From positions 1,521,001-1,585,000 of the forward strand of contig NZ_JQNB01000001.1 in assembly GCF_000745005.1 (NCBI RefSeq): DNA of 64,000 nt, read 5' to 3'. The translations under genes and the position numbers were made by a program. Source of the stretch: Luteibacter sp. 9135 (GTDB lineage Bacteria > Pseudomonadota > Gammaproteobacteria > Xanthomonadales > Rhodanobacteraceae). Below the pieces are notes generated by a model. The model saw only the letters and a program-made list of their open reading frames with translations, made no database searches and was not told where the DNA came from. This document shows, piece by piece, positions 26,781-41,574 of the stretch. The stretch's first letter is position 1. Each line of letters starts with the position of its first letter.

Positions 26781-27470
26781 ATGTCATCTCGTCCGTTTCG
26801 CCTGCTCGCCCTGGGCCTGCTCGCCCTGCTGCCGTCGCTGGCTGTCCAGGCCGCCGATCCGCCGCGCAAACAGGCGCGCGAGGCCGTGCGGGTGCTGTCC
26901 GAAATGATGGACGACGCCCCGGACAAATCGCTGCCGGCCGACCTGCTCAGGAATGCGCGCGCCATCGCCATCATCCCGGGCATGGTCAAGGGCGGCTTCG
27001 TGTTCTCCGGTTCCAAGGGCGAAGGCCTGATCTCGATCAAGACGCACGACGGTACCTGGTCCAACCCCAACTTCATCTCGGTGGGTGGTGCCGGCGTCGG
27101 CTTCCAGGCCGGTATCCAGTCCACCGATGTCATCCTCGTCTTCCGCACCGATCGCGGCATCGACGGCATCATCAACGGCAAGTTCACGATGGGTGCCAAC
27201 GCCTCCGCGGCGGCGGGCCCGGTCGGTCGCTCTGCGACGGCGGCCACCGATGGCCAGATGAAGGCCGAGATCTACACCTATTCGCGCGCCAAGGGCCTGT
27301 TCGCCGGTGTCGCGCTGGATGGCAGCCGCATCGCCATCGACGAGGACACCAACGAGCAGATCTACGGCCCCGGCATCACGCCGCGTCGCATTTTCGAAGG
27401 CGGCGTGACGAACGTCCCCAGTGAAGTAGTCGATTTCAGGGATAAGCTGGAGGAGTACACTAACCGCTGA
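26781..27470 (+). CDS. SYLF (Ysc84) lipid-binding domain protein, exported
   Basis: 229 aa from an ATG at 26781 (GAAAGGAG upstream). A Sec signal peptide ends at AVQAAD. The rest is a single SYLF/DUF500 domain: ARAIAIIPGMVKGGFVFSGSKGEG, SVGGAGVGFQAGIQSTDVILVF, and YSRAKGLFAGVALDGSRIAID. In eukaryotes the domain binds phosphoinositides; bacterial roles are poorly known, with a proposed envelope-lipid function. Located 78 bp before tatA on the same strand. Confidence 0.9.
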   Translation: MSSRPFRLLALGLLALLPSLAVQAADPPRKQAREAVRVLSEMMDDAPDKSLPADLLRNARAIAIIPGMVKGGFVFSGSKGEGLISIKTHDGTWSNPNFISVGGAGVGFQAGIQSTDVILVFRTDRGIDGIINGKFTMGANASAAAGPVGRSATAATDGQMKAEIYTYSRAKGLFAGVALDGSRIAIDEDTNEQIYGPGITPRRIFEGGVTNVPSEVVDFRDKLEEYTNR

Positions 27471-27548
27471 TCGTCGTCCCAACCCGTTGCGCCGCGTGGC
27501 GCGCGGGCCGTCCCACCGGCTCCCAGAGCGGGGCCTGAGAGGTTTTCC

Positions 27549-27794
27549 ATGAGCATTACCCACATCGTCCTCCTGCTGCTCGTCGTCGTGCTCATCTTCG
27601 GCACGCGCAAGCTGCGCAACATCGGCTCGGACCTGGGCGGCGCCATGCGCGACTTCAAGAAGGGCCTGGACGGCGACGAAGAAGCACGGGCGGCCCGCGA
27701 GCGCGAAGACAAACTGCGCGCCGATCCGCCGCCGGTCACCCCCGTGCCGCCGACCCATAGCGAAACCGTCGAGCCGCGCGACCGCACTCCGTGA
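27549..27794 (+). CDS. tatA: Sec-independent translocase subunit TatA
   Basis: 81 aa. One N-terminal hydrophobic helix ([16 protein letters not shown]), the FG hinge ([15 protein letters not shown]), then an amphipathic helix with the conserved DFKKGL and a charged Pro-rich tail. TatA forms the variable pore for folded proteins with twin-arginine signals. First of tatABC, 13 bp before tatB. Confidence 0.95.
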   Translation: MSITHIVLLLLVVVLIFGTRKLRNIGSDLGGAMRDFKKGLDGDEEARAAREREDKLRADPPPVTPVPPTHSETVEPRDRTP

Positions 27795-27807
27795 TCCCGG
27801 CGGCGCC

Positions 27808-28266
27808 ATGATCGAGATCAGCTTCGGTAAATTGCTGCTGCTCGCGGTAGTCGCGCTCATCGTGCTCGGCCCCGAGCGCCTCCCCCATGCCGCGCGCACG
27901 GCGGGCGCCCTGCTGCGGCGTATGCGCAACGGCTGGGACAGCGTCAAGTCCGAAGTCGAGCGGGAGATCCAGGCCGAGGAAATCAAGCGCACCCTGCGCG
28001 AGACGGCCGAGAACGCCCGTGCCACCCACGACAGCGTGCGCGACGACATCCGTGCCGCCGGCAACAGTGTCCGCGAGGATTTCCGCGCGGCGGCGGGCGA
28101 GGCACGGCAGGCCGGCGAGCAGGCCGGCGAGCAGGCCCGCGACGCTTACGCCGATGCGCCGGTAGCCCACACCGAGGGCCGCGTGCCCGATCCGGCACGC
28201 GACATGCTCCCCCTGGCCTACGGCGAATCCACGCCGCCCCGGAACGAATCGCATGAGCCCCGTTGA
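27808..28266 (+). CDS. tatB: Sec-independent translocase subunit TatB
   Basis: 152 aa. N-terminal MIEISFGKLLLLAVVALIVLGPERLPHAART gives the TatB-specific Glu and the GPERLP hinge. A long charged amphipathic region follows, with repeats of QAGEQAGEQA near residue 110. TatB with TatC binds twin-arginine signal peptides. The stop overlaps the tatC start by 14 bp. Confidence 0.95.
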   Translation: MIEISFGKLLLLAVVALIVLGPERLPHAARTAGALLRRMRNGWDSVKSEVEREIQAEEIKRTLRETAENARATHDSVRDDIRAAGNSVREDFRAAAGEARQAGEQAGEQARDAYADAPVAHTEGRVPDPARDMLPLAYGESTPPRNESHEPR

Positions 28267-29017
28267 TTCCGGCCCCAGCGACGACGTCGTCGAAGAAGGC
28301 CTGTTCTCCCACCTGATCGAACTGCGCTCCCGCCTGCTGCGCGCCATCGTGGTCCTGCTGGTGGTGTTGCTGGCCCTCGTGCCCGTGGCCAACCACCTCT
28401 ACGCCGAACTGGCCAAGCCGCTGGTCGAGCGCATGCCGCAGGGCGCGCACCTGATCGCCACGGAGGTTGCCAGCCCGTTCGTCACCCCGTTGAAACTGGC
28501 GTTCTTCTGCGCGCTGTTCATCAGCATGCCGATGATCCTCTACCAGCTGTGGGCCTTCGTCAGCCCCGGGCTGTACCGGCACGAAAAGCGCCTGGCCCGG
28601 CCGTTGCTGGTGGCGTCGCTGGTGCTGTTCTACTCAGGCTGCGCGTTCGCCTATTTCGTCGTGTTGCCGGCGGCGTTCAAATTCCTCAATGCGGTCACGC
28701 CCGACGGCGTGGCGATGATGACCGACATCACGCATTACCTCGATTTCGTCATGCTGATGTTCTTCGCCTTCGGTCTGTGCTTCGAAGTGCCGGTGGCGGT
28801 GGTCATCCTGGCCGCGGTCGGCATCGTGGATGCGGAAAAACTCAGCAAGGGCCGGGGCTACGCCATCGTCGGCGCGTTCGCCATCGCGGCGTTCATCACG
28901 CCGCCCGACCTGCTGTCCATGGTGATGCTGGCGGTGCCCATGTGCATCCTCTACGAACTCGGGCTGCTTGCCGTGAAGTTCCTGCTCAAGCCCGCGCCGG
29001 CAGACCCCGTCGCCTGA
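28253..29017 (+). CDS. tatC: Sec-independent translocase subunit TatC
   Basis: 254 aa with six transmembrane helices. Signature regions: LFSHLIELRSRLLRAI at the N-terminus, SPGLYRHEKR in the first cytoplasmic loop, FEVPVAVVIL and the ITPPDLLSMVMLAVPM periplasmic/helix 5-6 segment. It is the core receptor for twin-arginine signal peptides. It ends the tat operon and converges on ctpA. Confidence 0.96.
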   Translation: MSPVDSGPSDDVVEEGLFSHLIELRSRLLRAIVVLLVVLLALVPVANHLYAELAKPLVERMPQGAHLIATEVASPFVTPLKLAFFCALFISMPMILYQLWAFVSPGLYRHEKRLARPLLVASLVLFYSGCAFAYFVVLPAAFKFLNAVTPDGVAMMTDITHYLDFVMLMFFAFGLCFEVPVAVVILAAVGIVDAEKLSKGRGYAIVGAFAIAAFITPPDLLSMVMLAVPMCILYELGLLAVKFLLKPAPADPVA

Positions 29018-29023
29018 ACCCAG

Positions 29024-29050
29024 GGGCCGCATCGCGCGCGGCAGCGGCCC
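29024..29050. terminator. GC hairpin between tatC and ctpA
   Basis: Inverted repeat GGGCCGC (29024-29030) / GCGGCCC (29044-29050) lies in the 65-bp gap between the convergent tatC and ctpA stops. There is no T-run; a bidirectional termination role is only positional inference. Confidence 0.35.
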
Positions 29051-29082
29051 GTGCGCGTCACGGCCTGCGGCGCGCCGGCCTG

Positions 29083-30468
29083 CTACGGGGTGTGCGTGGC
29101 CGCGCGACCCAGTGCCAGGCCCTTCAGTACGTTCAGTGCCTGCGACAGCGCGTAATCCTGGGTGGCCAGCTTGCCGTCGTCATCGGCGGTGCTCTTCTCG
29201 TCGGCCGAGGCTTTTTCGTTGACCAGGTGGTTGGGCAGGTCGGCCTCGGAGCCGATCAGCTGAGGCGATGTCTCGCTCTTGGTCACGGCGAGATCGGCCA
29301 GCGCGATATCCGGCTTGATCCCCTCGGCCTGGATGGAGGTGCCATTGGGCGTGTAATACCGCGCCGTGGTGATCTTCACCGCGTGTTCCGCGTCCAGCGG
29401 CAGCACGGTCTGCACCACGCCCTTGCCGAACGTGCGCCGGCCCATGATCAGCGCGCGATGGTTGTCCTTGAGCGCACCGGAGACGATCTCCGCCGCGGAC
29501 GCCGTGCCGTTGTCGGCCAGGATGATCATCGGTGCGCCCTTCAGCAGGTCGCCCGGGTGCGCGTCGAAGCGCAGGTTGGCGTCCTGCAGGCGGCCCTTGG
29601 TCGTGACGATGGTGCCTGCGTCGAGGAAGGTATCGGCCACGCCCACGGCCGTGGTCAGCAGGCCGCCGGGGTTGGAGCGCAGGTCCAGTACCGCGCCCTT
29701 GGGTGCGCCGTTCTTCGCGATCCATGCCGCCAGCTTCGTGTCCAGGTCGGTCGAGGTGTCTTCCTGGAACTGGCTGATGCGGATATAGACATACCCCGGA
29801 TCGAGCTGACGGAGCTTGACGCTGGTGACCGCGATGCGTTCGCGCACCAGCGGCACATCGATCGGCTTGTCCGATTTCTCGTGCAGGATCGTCAGGGTGA
29901 CCTTGCTGCCGGGATCGCCGCGTAATTTCTTGAAGGCGTCGTCGATGTTCTGGCTGTCGACGACCGTGCCGTCCACCTTGAGGATGGTGTCGCCGGCCTT
30001 GATGCCGCCGCGCGAGGCGGGCGTGTCGTCGATCGGCGAGACGATCTTCAGCATGCCGTCCACCTGCAGTACCTCGATGCCCAGGCCACCGTACTGGCCC
30101 GTGGTGTCTTCGTCGAGTTCGGCCAGGCCTTCCTTGTCGAGGTATTCGCTGTGCGGATCGAGGTTCTGCAGCATGCCGCCGATGGCGGCCTTCATGATCG
30201 TCTTGTTGTCCAGCTTCTCGACATAGGCCTGCTGGACGATGTGATACACCCGCGTGAAATTGCGAATGTCTTCCAGGTCGACCGTGTCGTCCGCCTGGCT
30301 GGCCACCTTGGCGGCCGACGTGGACGACGCGGCGGGCGCATCGGGCTGCCGGATGGGCGTCGGCTTCGCCTGCTGAGCGTCAGCGGCAGGAACCGCCATC
30401 GCGCCGGCAAGTGCCAGTGCGAGGGCGAGACGAAGGGGGTGCTGGCGCATGCGTGTCTCCGGGATCAA
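29083..30468 (-). CDS. ctpA: S41 family carboxy-terminal processing peptidase
   Basis: 461 aa with a Sec signal peptide (ending VPAADAQ). A PDZ domain (GGLGIEVLQVDGMLKIVSPI ... GIKAGDTILKVDG) precedes the S41 catalytic core: Ser in ILADNGTASAAEI and Lys in GRRTFGKGVVQT form the Ser/Lys dyad. CtpA is a periplasmic protease that trims C-termini and in several bacteria degrades or activates cell-wall hydrolases. Its start overlaps the envC stop by 4 bp, the common envC-ctpA pairing. Confidence 0.94.
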   Translation of the reverse strand: MIPETRMRQHPLRLALALALAGAMAVPAADAQQAKPTPIRQPDAPAASSTSAAKVASQADDTVDLEDIRNFTRVYHIVQQAYVEKLDNKTIMKAAIGGMLQNLDPHSEYLDKEGLAELDEDTTGQYGGLGIEVLQVDGMLKIVSPIDDTPASRGGIKAGDTILKVDGTVVDSQNIDDAFKKLRGDPGSKVTLTILHEKSDKPIDVPLVRERIAVTSVKLRQLDPGYVYIRISQFQEDTSTDLDTKLAAWIAKNGAPKGAVLDLRSNPGGLLTTAVGVADTFLDAGTIVTTKGRLQDANLRFDAHPGDLLKGAPMIILADNGTASAAEIVSGALKDNHRALIMGRRTFGKGVVQTVLPLDAEHAVKITTARYYTPNGTSIQAEGIKPDIALADLAVTKSETSPQLIGSEADLPNHLVNEKASADEKSTADDDGKLATQDYALSQALNVLKGLALGRAATHTP

Positions 30469-31637
30469 TGCTTCTTGCTCAACCAGCCGCGCGCATCGAT
30501 GGGCTTGCCGCCCTGGCGCAGCTCGAAGTACGCGCCGTTGTCACCGGCGGGCGCGGCAGCCGTGCCGACGGCTTCGCCGGCCTCCACCATGTCACCCACG
30601 CCGTGCAGCAGCGTCTCGTTGTTGCCGTACATGCTCATGAATCCGTTGCCGTGGTTGACGATGATCATCATGCCGTAGCCGCGCAGGAAGTTGGCGAACA
30701 CCACCCGGCCGCGTGCCACCGCTTTTACCTCGCTGCCGCGCGGCGCGACGATGATCACGCCGCTGCCGAACGCGTGCACCGGCCCGTTGGTCGGCCACGG
30801 CAGGCTGCCGCGCAGGTTGCCCACCGGTGCGGCGGCGGGCGCGCCCTTGGGCGCCGGTGCGGGCTCGGCCGCCTTGGCCGCCTCGTCGATCACTTTCTGC
30901 AGTCGCGCGACCAGCGCGTTCATGTCCTGCTCGTTCTGTTTGAGGGCGGCGATGCGCTGGGCCTGGTCCTTGTATTTCGAATCCGCCTCGGCCACCAGTT
31001 TCGCCTGGCTGGTCCGCTGCTTCTCCAGTTCGGCGGCGCGTGCCTCGCGCTCCGCCCGGGTGGCCTCGAGCTTCTGCTGTTCGGCCGTGATGGCAGCTTC
31101 GACCTCCTGCAGGCGGGAAAGATCCGCCAGCAGCCCGTGGATATTCTCGACCCGGTTGTCCTGGAAGTAACGTGAATACGCCAGGGCGCGGGATATCCGG
31201 TTGACGTCCTCGTCGCCCAGCAGCAATTGCAGGTCGGAACCACGGCCCAGCGTGTAGGTGGCGCGCAGCAGGTCGCCCAGGGCATCCTTCTGCTTCGAAA
31301 GACCGGCTTCCATGCTGGCGCGCTGCGCGTTCAGCTGTTCGAGGTCGTGCTGGCGCTGCTGCAGGTCGCCGTCGGTGGCGCGCACGGCCTTCGCCGCAGC
31401 CGAGACCTGCTCGGCCTGTTTCGCCAGCGCGGCATTGGCGCTGTCGCGGGCGTTGGCCGTCTCGCGCTGTTCCTTCGTCAGGTTGTCGATGTCCTTGCGG
31501 ACACCTTCCAGCTTCTGCCGGGTTTCGTCCTGCTGCGTCCGCGCCTTCACCTCCTGTGCCGCCAGGGCGGGTGGCGTGGGCGAGAGGGAGGCAGCGGCGA
31601 GGGCAAGGATGAAGGCGAGGCGGGGACGTGGGCGCAT
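30465..31637 (-). CDS. envC: Murein hydrolase activator EnvC
   Basis: 390 aa from an ATG at 31637 (signal peptide ending PALAAQ). A coiled coil of about 220 residues is followed by a LytM/peptidase M23 domain. The zinc-ligand positions of active LytM are lost (GSGVIIVAP where H is expected, YGNNE, AYFELR instead of HxH), matching EnvC-type activators that switch on amidases rather than cleave. It acts at the septum during daughter-cell separation. An ATG six codons upstream (31655) is an alternative start. Coupled to ctpA; a 362-bp divergent gap separates it from gltB. Confidence 0.92.
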   Translation of the reverse strand: MRPRPRLAFILALAAASLSPTPPALAAQEVKARTQQDETRQKLEGVRKDIDNLTKEQRETANARDSANAALAKQAEQVSAAAKAVRATDGDLQQRQHDLEQLNAQRASMEAGLSKQKDALGDLLRATYTLGRGSDLQLLLGDEDVNRISRALAYSRYFQDNRVENIHGLLADLSRLQEVEAAITAEQQKLEATRAEREARAAELEKQRTSQAKLVAEADSKYKDQAQRIAALKQNEQDMNALVARLQKVIDEAAKAAEPAPAPKGAPAAAPVGNLRGSLPWPTNGPVHAFGSGVIIVAPRGSEVKAVARGRVVFANFLRGYGMMIIVNHGNGFMSMYGNNETLLHGVGDMVEAGEAVGTAAAPAGDNGAYFELRQGGKPIDARGWLSKKH

Positions 31638-31852
31638 CCGGCGATTATTACCCATCCCGGGGGCGGGCCGCCTGTCCGTGCCGAGAGCACCCCGAACGGC
31701 TTCCGTCGCATCCCGCCGCCGTCGCCGGTCGTCGGCCGTACCGTCTGCCTCCATGGGCCACGAAAGGCTGGTATGCCCGCGCAGGCGTTGACGGGCGCCA
31801 TTCGCGACCAGTGGTCTGCGGGGCGCGCCCGTAAGAATTTCGTTGCATTCGT

Positions 31853-31868
31853 GTTTGGACGTCCGAAC
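31853..31868. promoter_or_regulatory. Palindrome in the envC-gltB intergenic region
   Basis: GTTTGGACGTCCGAAC is a 16-bp dyad with one mismatched pair, centred 12 bp before the candidate gltB -35 box. It looks like a transcription-factor operator; the factor is unknown. The rest of the 31638-31999 gap holds only the promoter listed next and no ORF that I believe. Confidence 0.4.
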
Positions 31869-31871
31869 GCT

Positions 31872-31901
31872 TTGACGCGCCGCGGCAAATGTGACTAAAG
31901 T
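31872..31901 (+). promoter_or_regulatory. Candidate sigma-70 promoter for gltBD
   Basis: TTGACG (-35, five of six to consensus) and TAAAGT (-10) are separated by 18 bp, with the -10 about 98 bp before the gltB start. It is the best promoter-like pair I could find in the gap. Confidence 0.5.
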
Positions 31902-31999
31902 GGGTCGCTCGTCCTCTGCGCATGCGTGAAGAGTCGGCCGTTCCAGGCCGTGGGGCCACGCATGCGCCACCCCAGCAAAACCAAGCCACCAGGAGGCGG

Positions 32000-37890
<5,891 letters not shown>

Positions 37891-37983
37891 GAGCGCACGA
37901 TGTGCGCGATGGGCGCGCGTCATGGTCATCGTGACCAAGGGGGCGCACAATGGGCGCATGCCGCTGCACGCCCCGACGCTGCC

Positions 37984-38754
37984 ATGTGCCTGATCGCTTT
38001 TGCCTGGCGCGCCCACCCGCAGTGGCGTTTGGTGCTGGTCGCCAACCGCGACGAGTTCCATGCGCGGCCGACGGCGCCGCTGGCCGCGTGGGACGAGGCG
38101 CCGCAGATCCTCGCGGGTCGTGACCTCGAGGCGGGCGGTACCTGGGCCGGCGTCGCCCCGGATGGACGCGTCGGTGTGATCACCAACGTGCGCGACATGC
38201 ATGCCGACCACAGTGGCCTGTCACGGGGCCTGCTGGTGGCCGACTATCTCGGCGCCACGTTGCCCGCACGCACCCACGCCATCGAACTGATGGCCAGCGC
38301 GCGGGACTATCGACCGTTCAACCTGCTGACCTTCGATCATGACGACGCGTACTACCTGGGCAACCACCCGGTGGCTCGTGCGCAGCCGGTGGCCGCCGGC
38401 GTGCATGGCCTGAGCAATGCCGACTTCAACGCGCCGTGGCCGAAGACGCGCGCGCTGGTCCAGCGGCTTGGCGACTGGCTGGCGCAAGACGGCAGCGGCG
38501 ACCCTGACAGGCTGTTCGCGCTGCTGGCCGATCGCGGCGTCTGGCCCGACGATGTGCTGCCGGACACGGGTATCGGCATCGAACGCGAGCGTTTCCTCTC
38601 CAGCGCGTTCATCGTCGGGGAACACTACGGCACGCGCGCCAGCACCGTGATCCTCGTCGACAACGAGGGACGCACGATGATCGGCGAGCGTCGCTTCGGG
38701 CCCCACGGCGTGTTCGAGGGCGAGACCCTCATCCACGCCGACGTGCCGCGCTGA
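37984..38754 (+). CDS. NRDE family protein (TANGO2-like Ntn-hydrolase fold)
   Basis: 256 aa from an ATG at 37984. Begins MCLIAFAW, giving an N-terminal Cys after Met removal, then VLVANRDEFHARPTAPL, which contains the family-naming NRDE. GGTWAGVAPDGRVGVITN follows, as in TANGO2 proteins. The fold is related to N-terminal nucleophile hydrolases; function in bacteria is unknown, with heme trafficking proposed for eukaryotic TANGO2. The frame extends upstream but the Cys2 start fits the family. A terminator follows. Confidence 0.9.
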   Translation: MCLIAFAWRAHPQWRLVLVANRDEFHARPTAPLAAWDEAPQILAGRDLEAGGTWAGVAPDGRVGVITNVRDMHADHSGLSRGLLVADYLGATLPARTHAIELMASARDYRPFNLLTFDHDDAYYLGNHPVARAQPVAAGVHGLSNADFNAPWPKTRALVQRLGDWLAQDGSGDPDRLFALLADRGVWPDDVLPDTGIGIERERFLSSAFIVGEHYGTRASTVILVDNEGRTMIGERRFGPHGVFEGETLIHADVPR

Positions 38755-38759
38755 TTCGA

Positions 38760-38784
38760 CCTTTCCCCAGCGGAAAGGCTCTTT
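38760..38784 (+). terminator. Rho-independent terminator after NRDE gene
   Basis: CCTTTCC and GGAAAGG form a 7-bp stem with a 5-nt loop, followed by CTCTTTT, 6 bp after the NRDE stop. Confidence 0.65.
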
Positions 38785-38859
38785 TGCCCGGCCGGCAATT
38801 GATCCCCGCCGGCTGCGCCCCGACGATAAGGTGATCCTTTTCCTGTCCGGAGCTACCCC

Positions 38860-39654
38860 ATGCACATCGATCTCAGCCAGCGCCATGCCATCGTCACCGG
38901 CTCCACTGCCGGCATCGGCCTGGCCATCGCCACCGGCCTGGCCGTCGCGGGGGCTGCCGTGGTCGTGACCGGGCGCACCCAGGCCCGTGTGGACGACGCC
39001 ATCGCTGCCGTGAAGAAAGCCGCGCCGAACGCCACCGTCACCGGTGTGGCGGCCGACCTTGGCACGGCCGAAGGGGCGGCGACGCTGACCCGCGCCGTGC
39101 CGGACACCGACATCCTGGTGAACAACCTGGGCATTTTCGAGCCGAAGGATTTCTTCGCCATCGACGACGCGGAATGGACGCGCTTCTTCGAAGTGAACGT
39201 GAACTCGGGCGTTCGCCTGTCGCGTCATTACGCCAAGGGCATGGCCGAACGTGGCTGGGGCCGCGTGCAGTTCATCTCGAGCGAATCGGGTGTGCAGGTG
39301 CCGGCCGAGATGGTCCACTACGGCGTGACGAAGACGGCCCAGCTCGGTGTGTCGCGCGGCCTGGCCGAGGTGCTGGCCGGTACCGGCGTTACCGTCAATG
39401 CGATCCTTCCCGGGCCGACCCTGTCGGAAGGTGTCAGCGAGTTCTTCGGCAAGATCGCGAAAGAACAGGGCATCGCGATGGAAGCGGTGGAGAAGGACTT
39501 CATCCAGACCCATCGTCCCACGTCGCTGATCAAGCGCCTGCTCAGCGTGGAAGAGGTCGCCAACGCCTCGGTGTACCTCGCCTCCGAACAGGCCTCCGGC
39601 ACCACCGGCGCCGCGATCCGTGTCGATGGCGGCGTGACACGCTCGATCGTCTGA
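38860..39654 (+). CDS. Short-chain dehydrogenase/reductase
   Basis: 264 aa classical SDR. Cofactor motif TGSTAGIGLAIA; GRT after strand 2 suggests NADP(H) use; NNLGIFE corresponds to NNAG; the catalytic set is Ser in ISSESG, Tyr/Lys in YGVTKTAQ; the C-terminal end is VDGGVTRSIV. Cytoplasmic oxidoreductase of unknown substrate. It is alone on its strand, converging 9 bp from the WYL gene. Confidence 0.92.
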   Translation: MHIDLSQRHAIVTGSTAGIGLAIATGLAVAGAAVVVTGRTQARVDDAIAAVKKAAPNATVTGVAADLGTAEGAATLTRAVPDTDILVNNLGIFEPKDFFAIDDAEWTRFFEVNVNSGVRLSRHYAKGMAERGWGRVQFISSESGVQVPAEMVHYGVTKTAQLGVSRGLAEVLAGTGVTVNAILPGPTLSEGVSEFFGKIAKEQGIAMEAVEKDFIQTHRPTSLIKRLLSVEEVANASVYLASEQASGTTGAAIRVDGGVTRSIV

Positions 39655-39663
39655 CCGCGCGGG

Positions 39664-39969
39664 CTACAACTGGCACAGCACCCGGGCGAAGGTGCCGTCG
39701 TCGCGTTGGTAGTCCGGCCGTGCCCCATGGAACCGCTCGGTGGTCGAGGCCACCGAGCCCACCCTATCCATGCGGAACGACTTCCAGCCATGGGACGCGC
39801 CCGACGTGCTGCCACCGCTGACCTGGTAGGCACTGAGCAGGCGGTCGCCGGCGTGGTCGTCGCCGTAGACGTGCGGCTGTACCAGCCGGCGCGACCCACC
39901 GTATTCGATGACAAGCATGCGCCGCTCTCGGATTGCCTCGCAGATAAGCGTATCGTCCTGCGCGCGCAT
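39664..39969 (-). CDS. Stand-alone WYL-domain-like protein
   Basis: 101 aa. ICEAIRERRMLVIEYGGSRRLVQPHVYGDD and SFRMDRVGSV match the core of WYL ligand-sensing domains, which usually hang behind a helix-turn-helix in regulators. No DNA-binding part is present, so it may act by binding a nucleic acid or small molecule alone. Located 9 bp downstream of the ychJ-like gene on the same strand. Assignment from motif recall, moderate certainty. Confidence 0.68.
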   Translation of the reverse strand: MRAQDDTLICEAIRERRMLVIEYGGSRRLVQPHVYGDDHAGDRLLSAYQVSGGSTSGASHGWKSFRMDRVGSVASTTERFHGARPDYQRDDGTFARVLCQL

Positions 39970-39978
39970 GACGTTGCG

Positions 39979-40395
39979 TCAGCCCACGTCGCCGTCGACA
40001 TAGAACCAGCGCCCGTCTTCACGCACGAAACGGCTGGTCTCCTGCATGCGCTCCGCACGGCCGCCGCTCATGCGCAGGCGCGCCACGAACGCGACGATGG
40101 CCGTGTCGGCCGAGGGGTTTTCGTGGCGTTTCACGGACAGCCCCAGCCAGGTAGGTCGAGGCGACTGCGTGGCCAGTCCGAGCGCCGGTGGACGCGTGGA
40201 CACATGCCATGTGTCCAGCAGGTAGGCCTCCAGGTCCAGGACATAGGCGCTGTAGCGCGAGCGCATCAGCGCTTCGGCCGTCGGGGCGGCCTCACCGGCG
40301 TGCCAGCGGCCGCAGCAGGTGGCGTAGGCCTGGCCGCTGCCGCATGGGCAGCGGCCGGGCTTGCCCGAACCAGCCGATGAGTCGCCGGCAGCCAT
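39979..40395 (-). CDS. YchJ-family protein with SEC-C zinc motif
   Basis: 138 aa. The N-terminal metal-binding SEC-C motif is [43 protein letters not shown] and an NTF2-like remainder ending [11 protein letters not shown] follow. This is the YchJ (UPF0225) layout. Cytoplasmic; exact role unknown. It lies between blc and the WYL gene, all on the minus strand with gaps under 10 bp. Confidence 0.9.
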   Translation of the reverse strand: MAAGDSSAGSGKPGRCPCGSGQAYATCCGRWHAGEAAPTAEALMRSRYSAYVLDLEAYLLDTWHVSTRPPALGLATQSPRPTWLGLSVKRHENPSADTAIVAFVARLRMSGGRAERMQETSRFVREDGRWFYVDGDVG

Positions 40396-40399
40396 GGCG

Positions 40400-40936
40400 T
40401 CAGTCGACCTTGCCCGAGACGATCAGCGGGCCGAGGTCGTAGCCCATCGACACCGCGCGCGCCTTGAGTTCCTCGAAGGTCTTCCGGTCCAGCGAGGGCT
40501 CGCGGGACAGTATCCAGAGGTACTTGCGGCCCGGTTGGCCGATCATCGCCCAGCGGTAGTCGTCGTCCAGCGCGATCACCCAATAATCGGCCCAGACCAG
40601 CGGCACCCACGACAGCCACGCCGGCGCGAACCGCACCTGCAGCTTGCCCAGCGCGAACGGCTCGGGCCGTCGTGCTACGCCATCGCTGGCGATGGTCTTA
40701 CCCTCGGCGGTCACGCAGGCGTTGTGTACGGAGACCGTGCCGTCGGGCCGGGGCGTGTAATGCGCGGTGACATCCTTCTCGCACTTGCGCTGGAACCACA
40801 TGGGCAGCCGTGCGATCTCGTGCCAGGTACCAGCGTACCGATCCAGGTCGAGGTGGGAAACGGCCGTGACTGGGGTGCTGGCGAGGGTGCCGGTGGTGGC
40901 CATGGAGAGGAGGAGGGCCGTGAGGGCGATGCGCAT
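40400..40936 (-). CDS. blc: Bacterial lipocalin (Blc family)
   Basis: 178 aa from an ATG at 40936. Signal peptide without a lipobox (ends GTLAS), so it is probably a soluble periplasmic form rather than the lipoprotein Blc of E. coli. Lipocalin motif 1 is [23 protein letters not shown], and [31 protein letters not shown] matches the family core. Binds lysophospholipids or fatty acids in known members. Start of a blc-ychJ-WYL run. Confidence 0.92.
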   Translation of the reverse strand: MRIALTALLLSMATTGTLASTPVTAVSHLDLDRYAGTWHEIARLPMWFQRKCEKDVTAHYTPRPDGTVSVHNACVTAEGKTIASDGVARRPEPFALGKLQVRFAPAWLSWVPLVWADYWVIALDDDYRWAMIGQPGRKYLWILSREPSLDRKTFEELKARAVSMGYDLGPLIVSGKVD

Positions 40937-41025
40937 GGTGTAGATCCGGGGGAACGATCCCCTACGATGCGCACCGGGGCTTGAACCCCGTTTGAACTTG
41001 CGGACGACACCCCAACCCTGGCCTT

Positions 41026-41574
41026 TCACCGCGTCAGCAGGACCACCCGCACGCAGAGGGCCACCGCGTCGGCAGCGAGCCGCACCGTGCGTGGCCCGAT
41101 GGCGCTGTCCCCCGGGACACACGCCACGCCGTCCACCTCGGCATGGCCCCGTGCCAGGTGCAGCAATGCCACGTCCTGATGTTCGAGCATGGCTGGGCCC
41201 CGTTCGACATCGACATGGCCCCGTGCATGACTGCGCCGGACCATCAGGTTGAAATCGCGGGTGGCACCACCGGCCAGGGCGACCTCGACACGCGACTCGC
41301 CCGCAAAAGCGAACGGTACGCAGGGTGTGGTCAGCGCGTGCACGCGGTTTTCGTCGAGGGTCATGGTGAAGCCGTTGCCGTCCAGCAGCACGATGGTCCG
41401 GTCGATGCCGGGAAACACCGAGAACGGCGAGGCCGTGTCGACCTCCGCGATGCTGGCGCGCCAGAGGAAATCGTCCATCGTCGCGCCGGCGGGTTCGACC
41501 CGGATCTCGCGCGTAACGCCCAGCCCGTTCTTCCACGGCACGGCACGCAGCCCGGCAAAACCGATCACGCTCAC
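41026..41574 (-). CDS. HutD family protein (cupin-like)
   Basis: 182 aa from a GTG at 41574 that overlaps the dinG stop. AVPWKNGLGVTREI near the N-terminus, FLWRASIAEVDTASPFSVFPGIDRTIVLLDG, and FNLMVRR are HutD signatures. HutD is usually linked to histidine utilisation genes, but none is in the window, so this copy is orphaned behind a helicase. The structure in the family is a double-stranded beta-helix; activity unknown. Confidence 0.88.
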   Translation of the reverse strand: MSVIGFAGLRAVPWKNGLGVTREIRVEPAGATMDDFLWRASIAEVDTASPFSVFPGIDRTIVLLDGNGFTMTLDENRVHALTTPCVPFAFAGESRVEVALAGGATRDFNLMVRRSHARGHVDVERGPAMLEHQDVALLHLARGHAEVDGVACVPGDSAIGPRTVRLAADAVALCVRVVLLTR

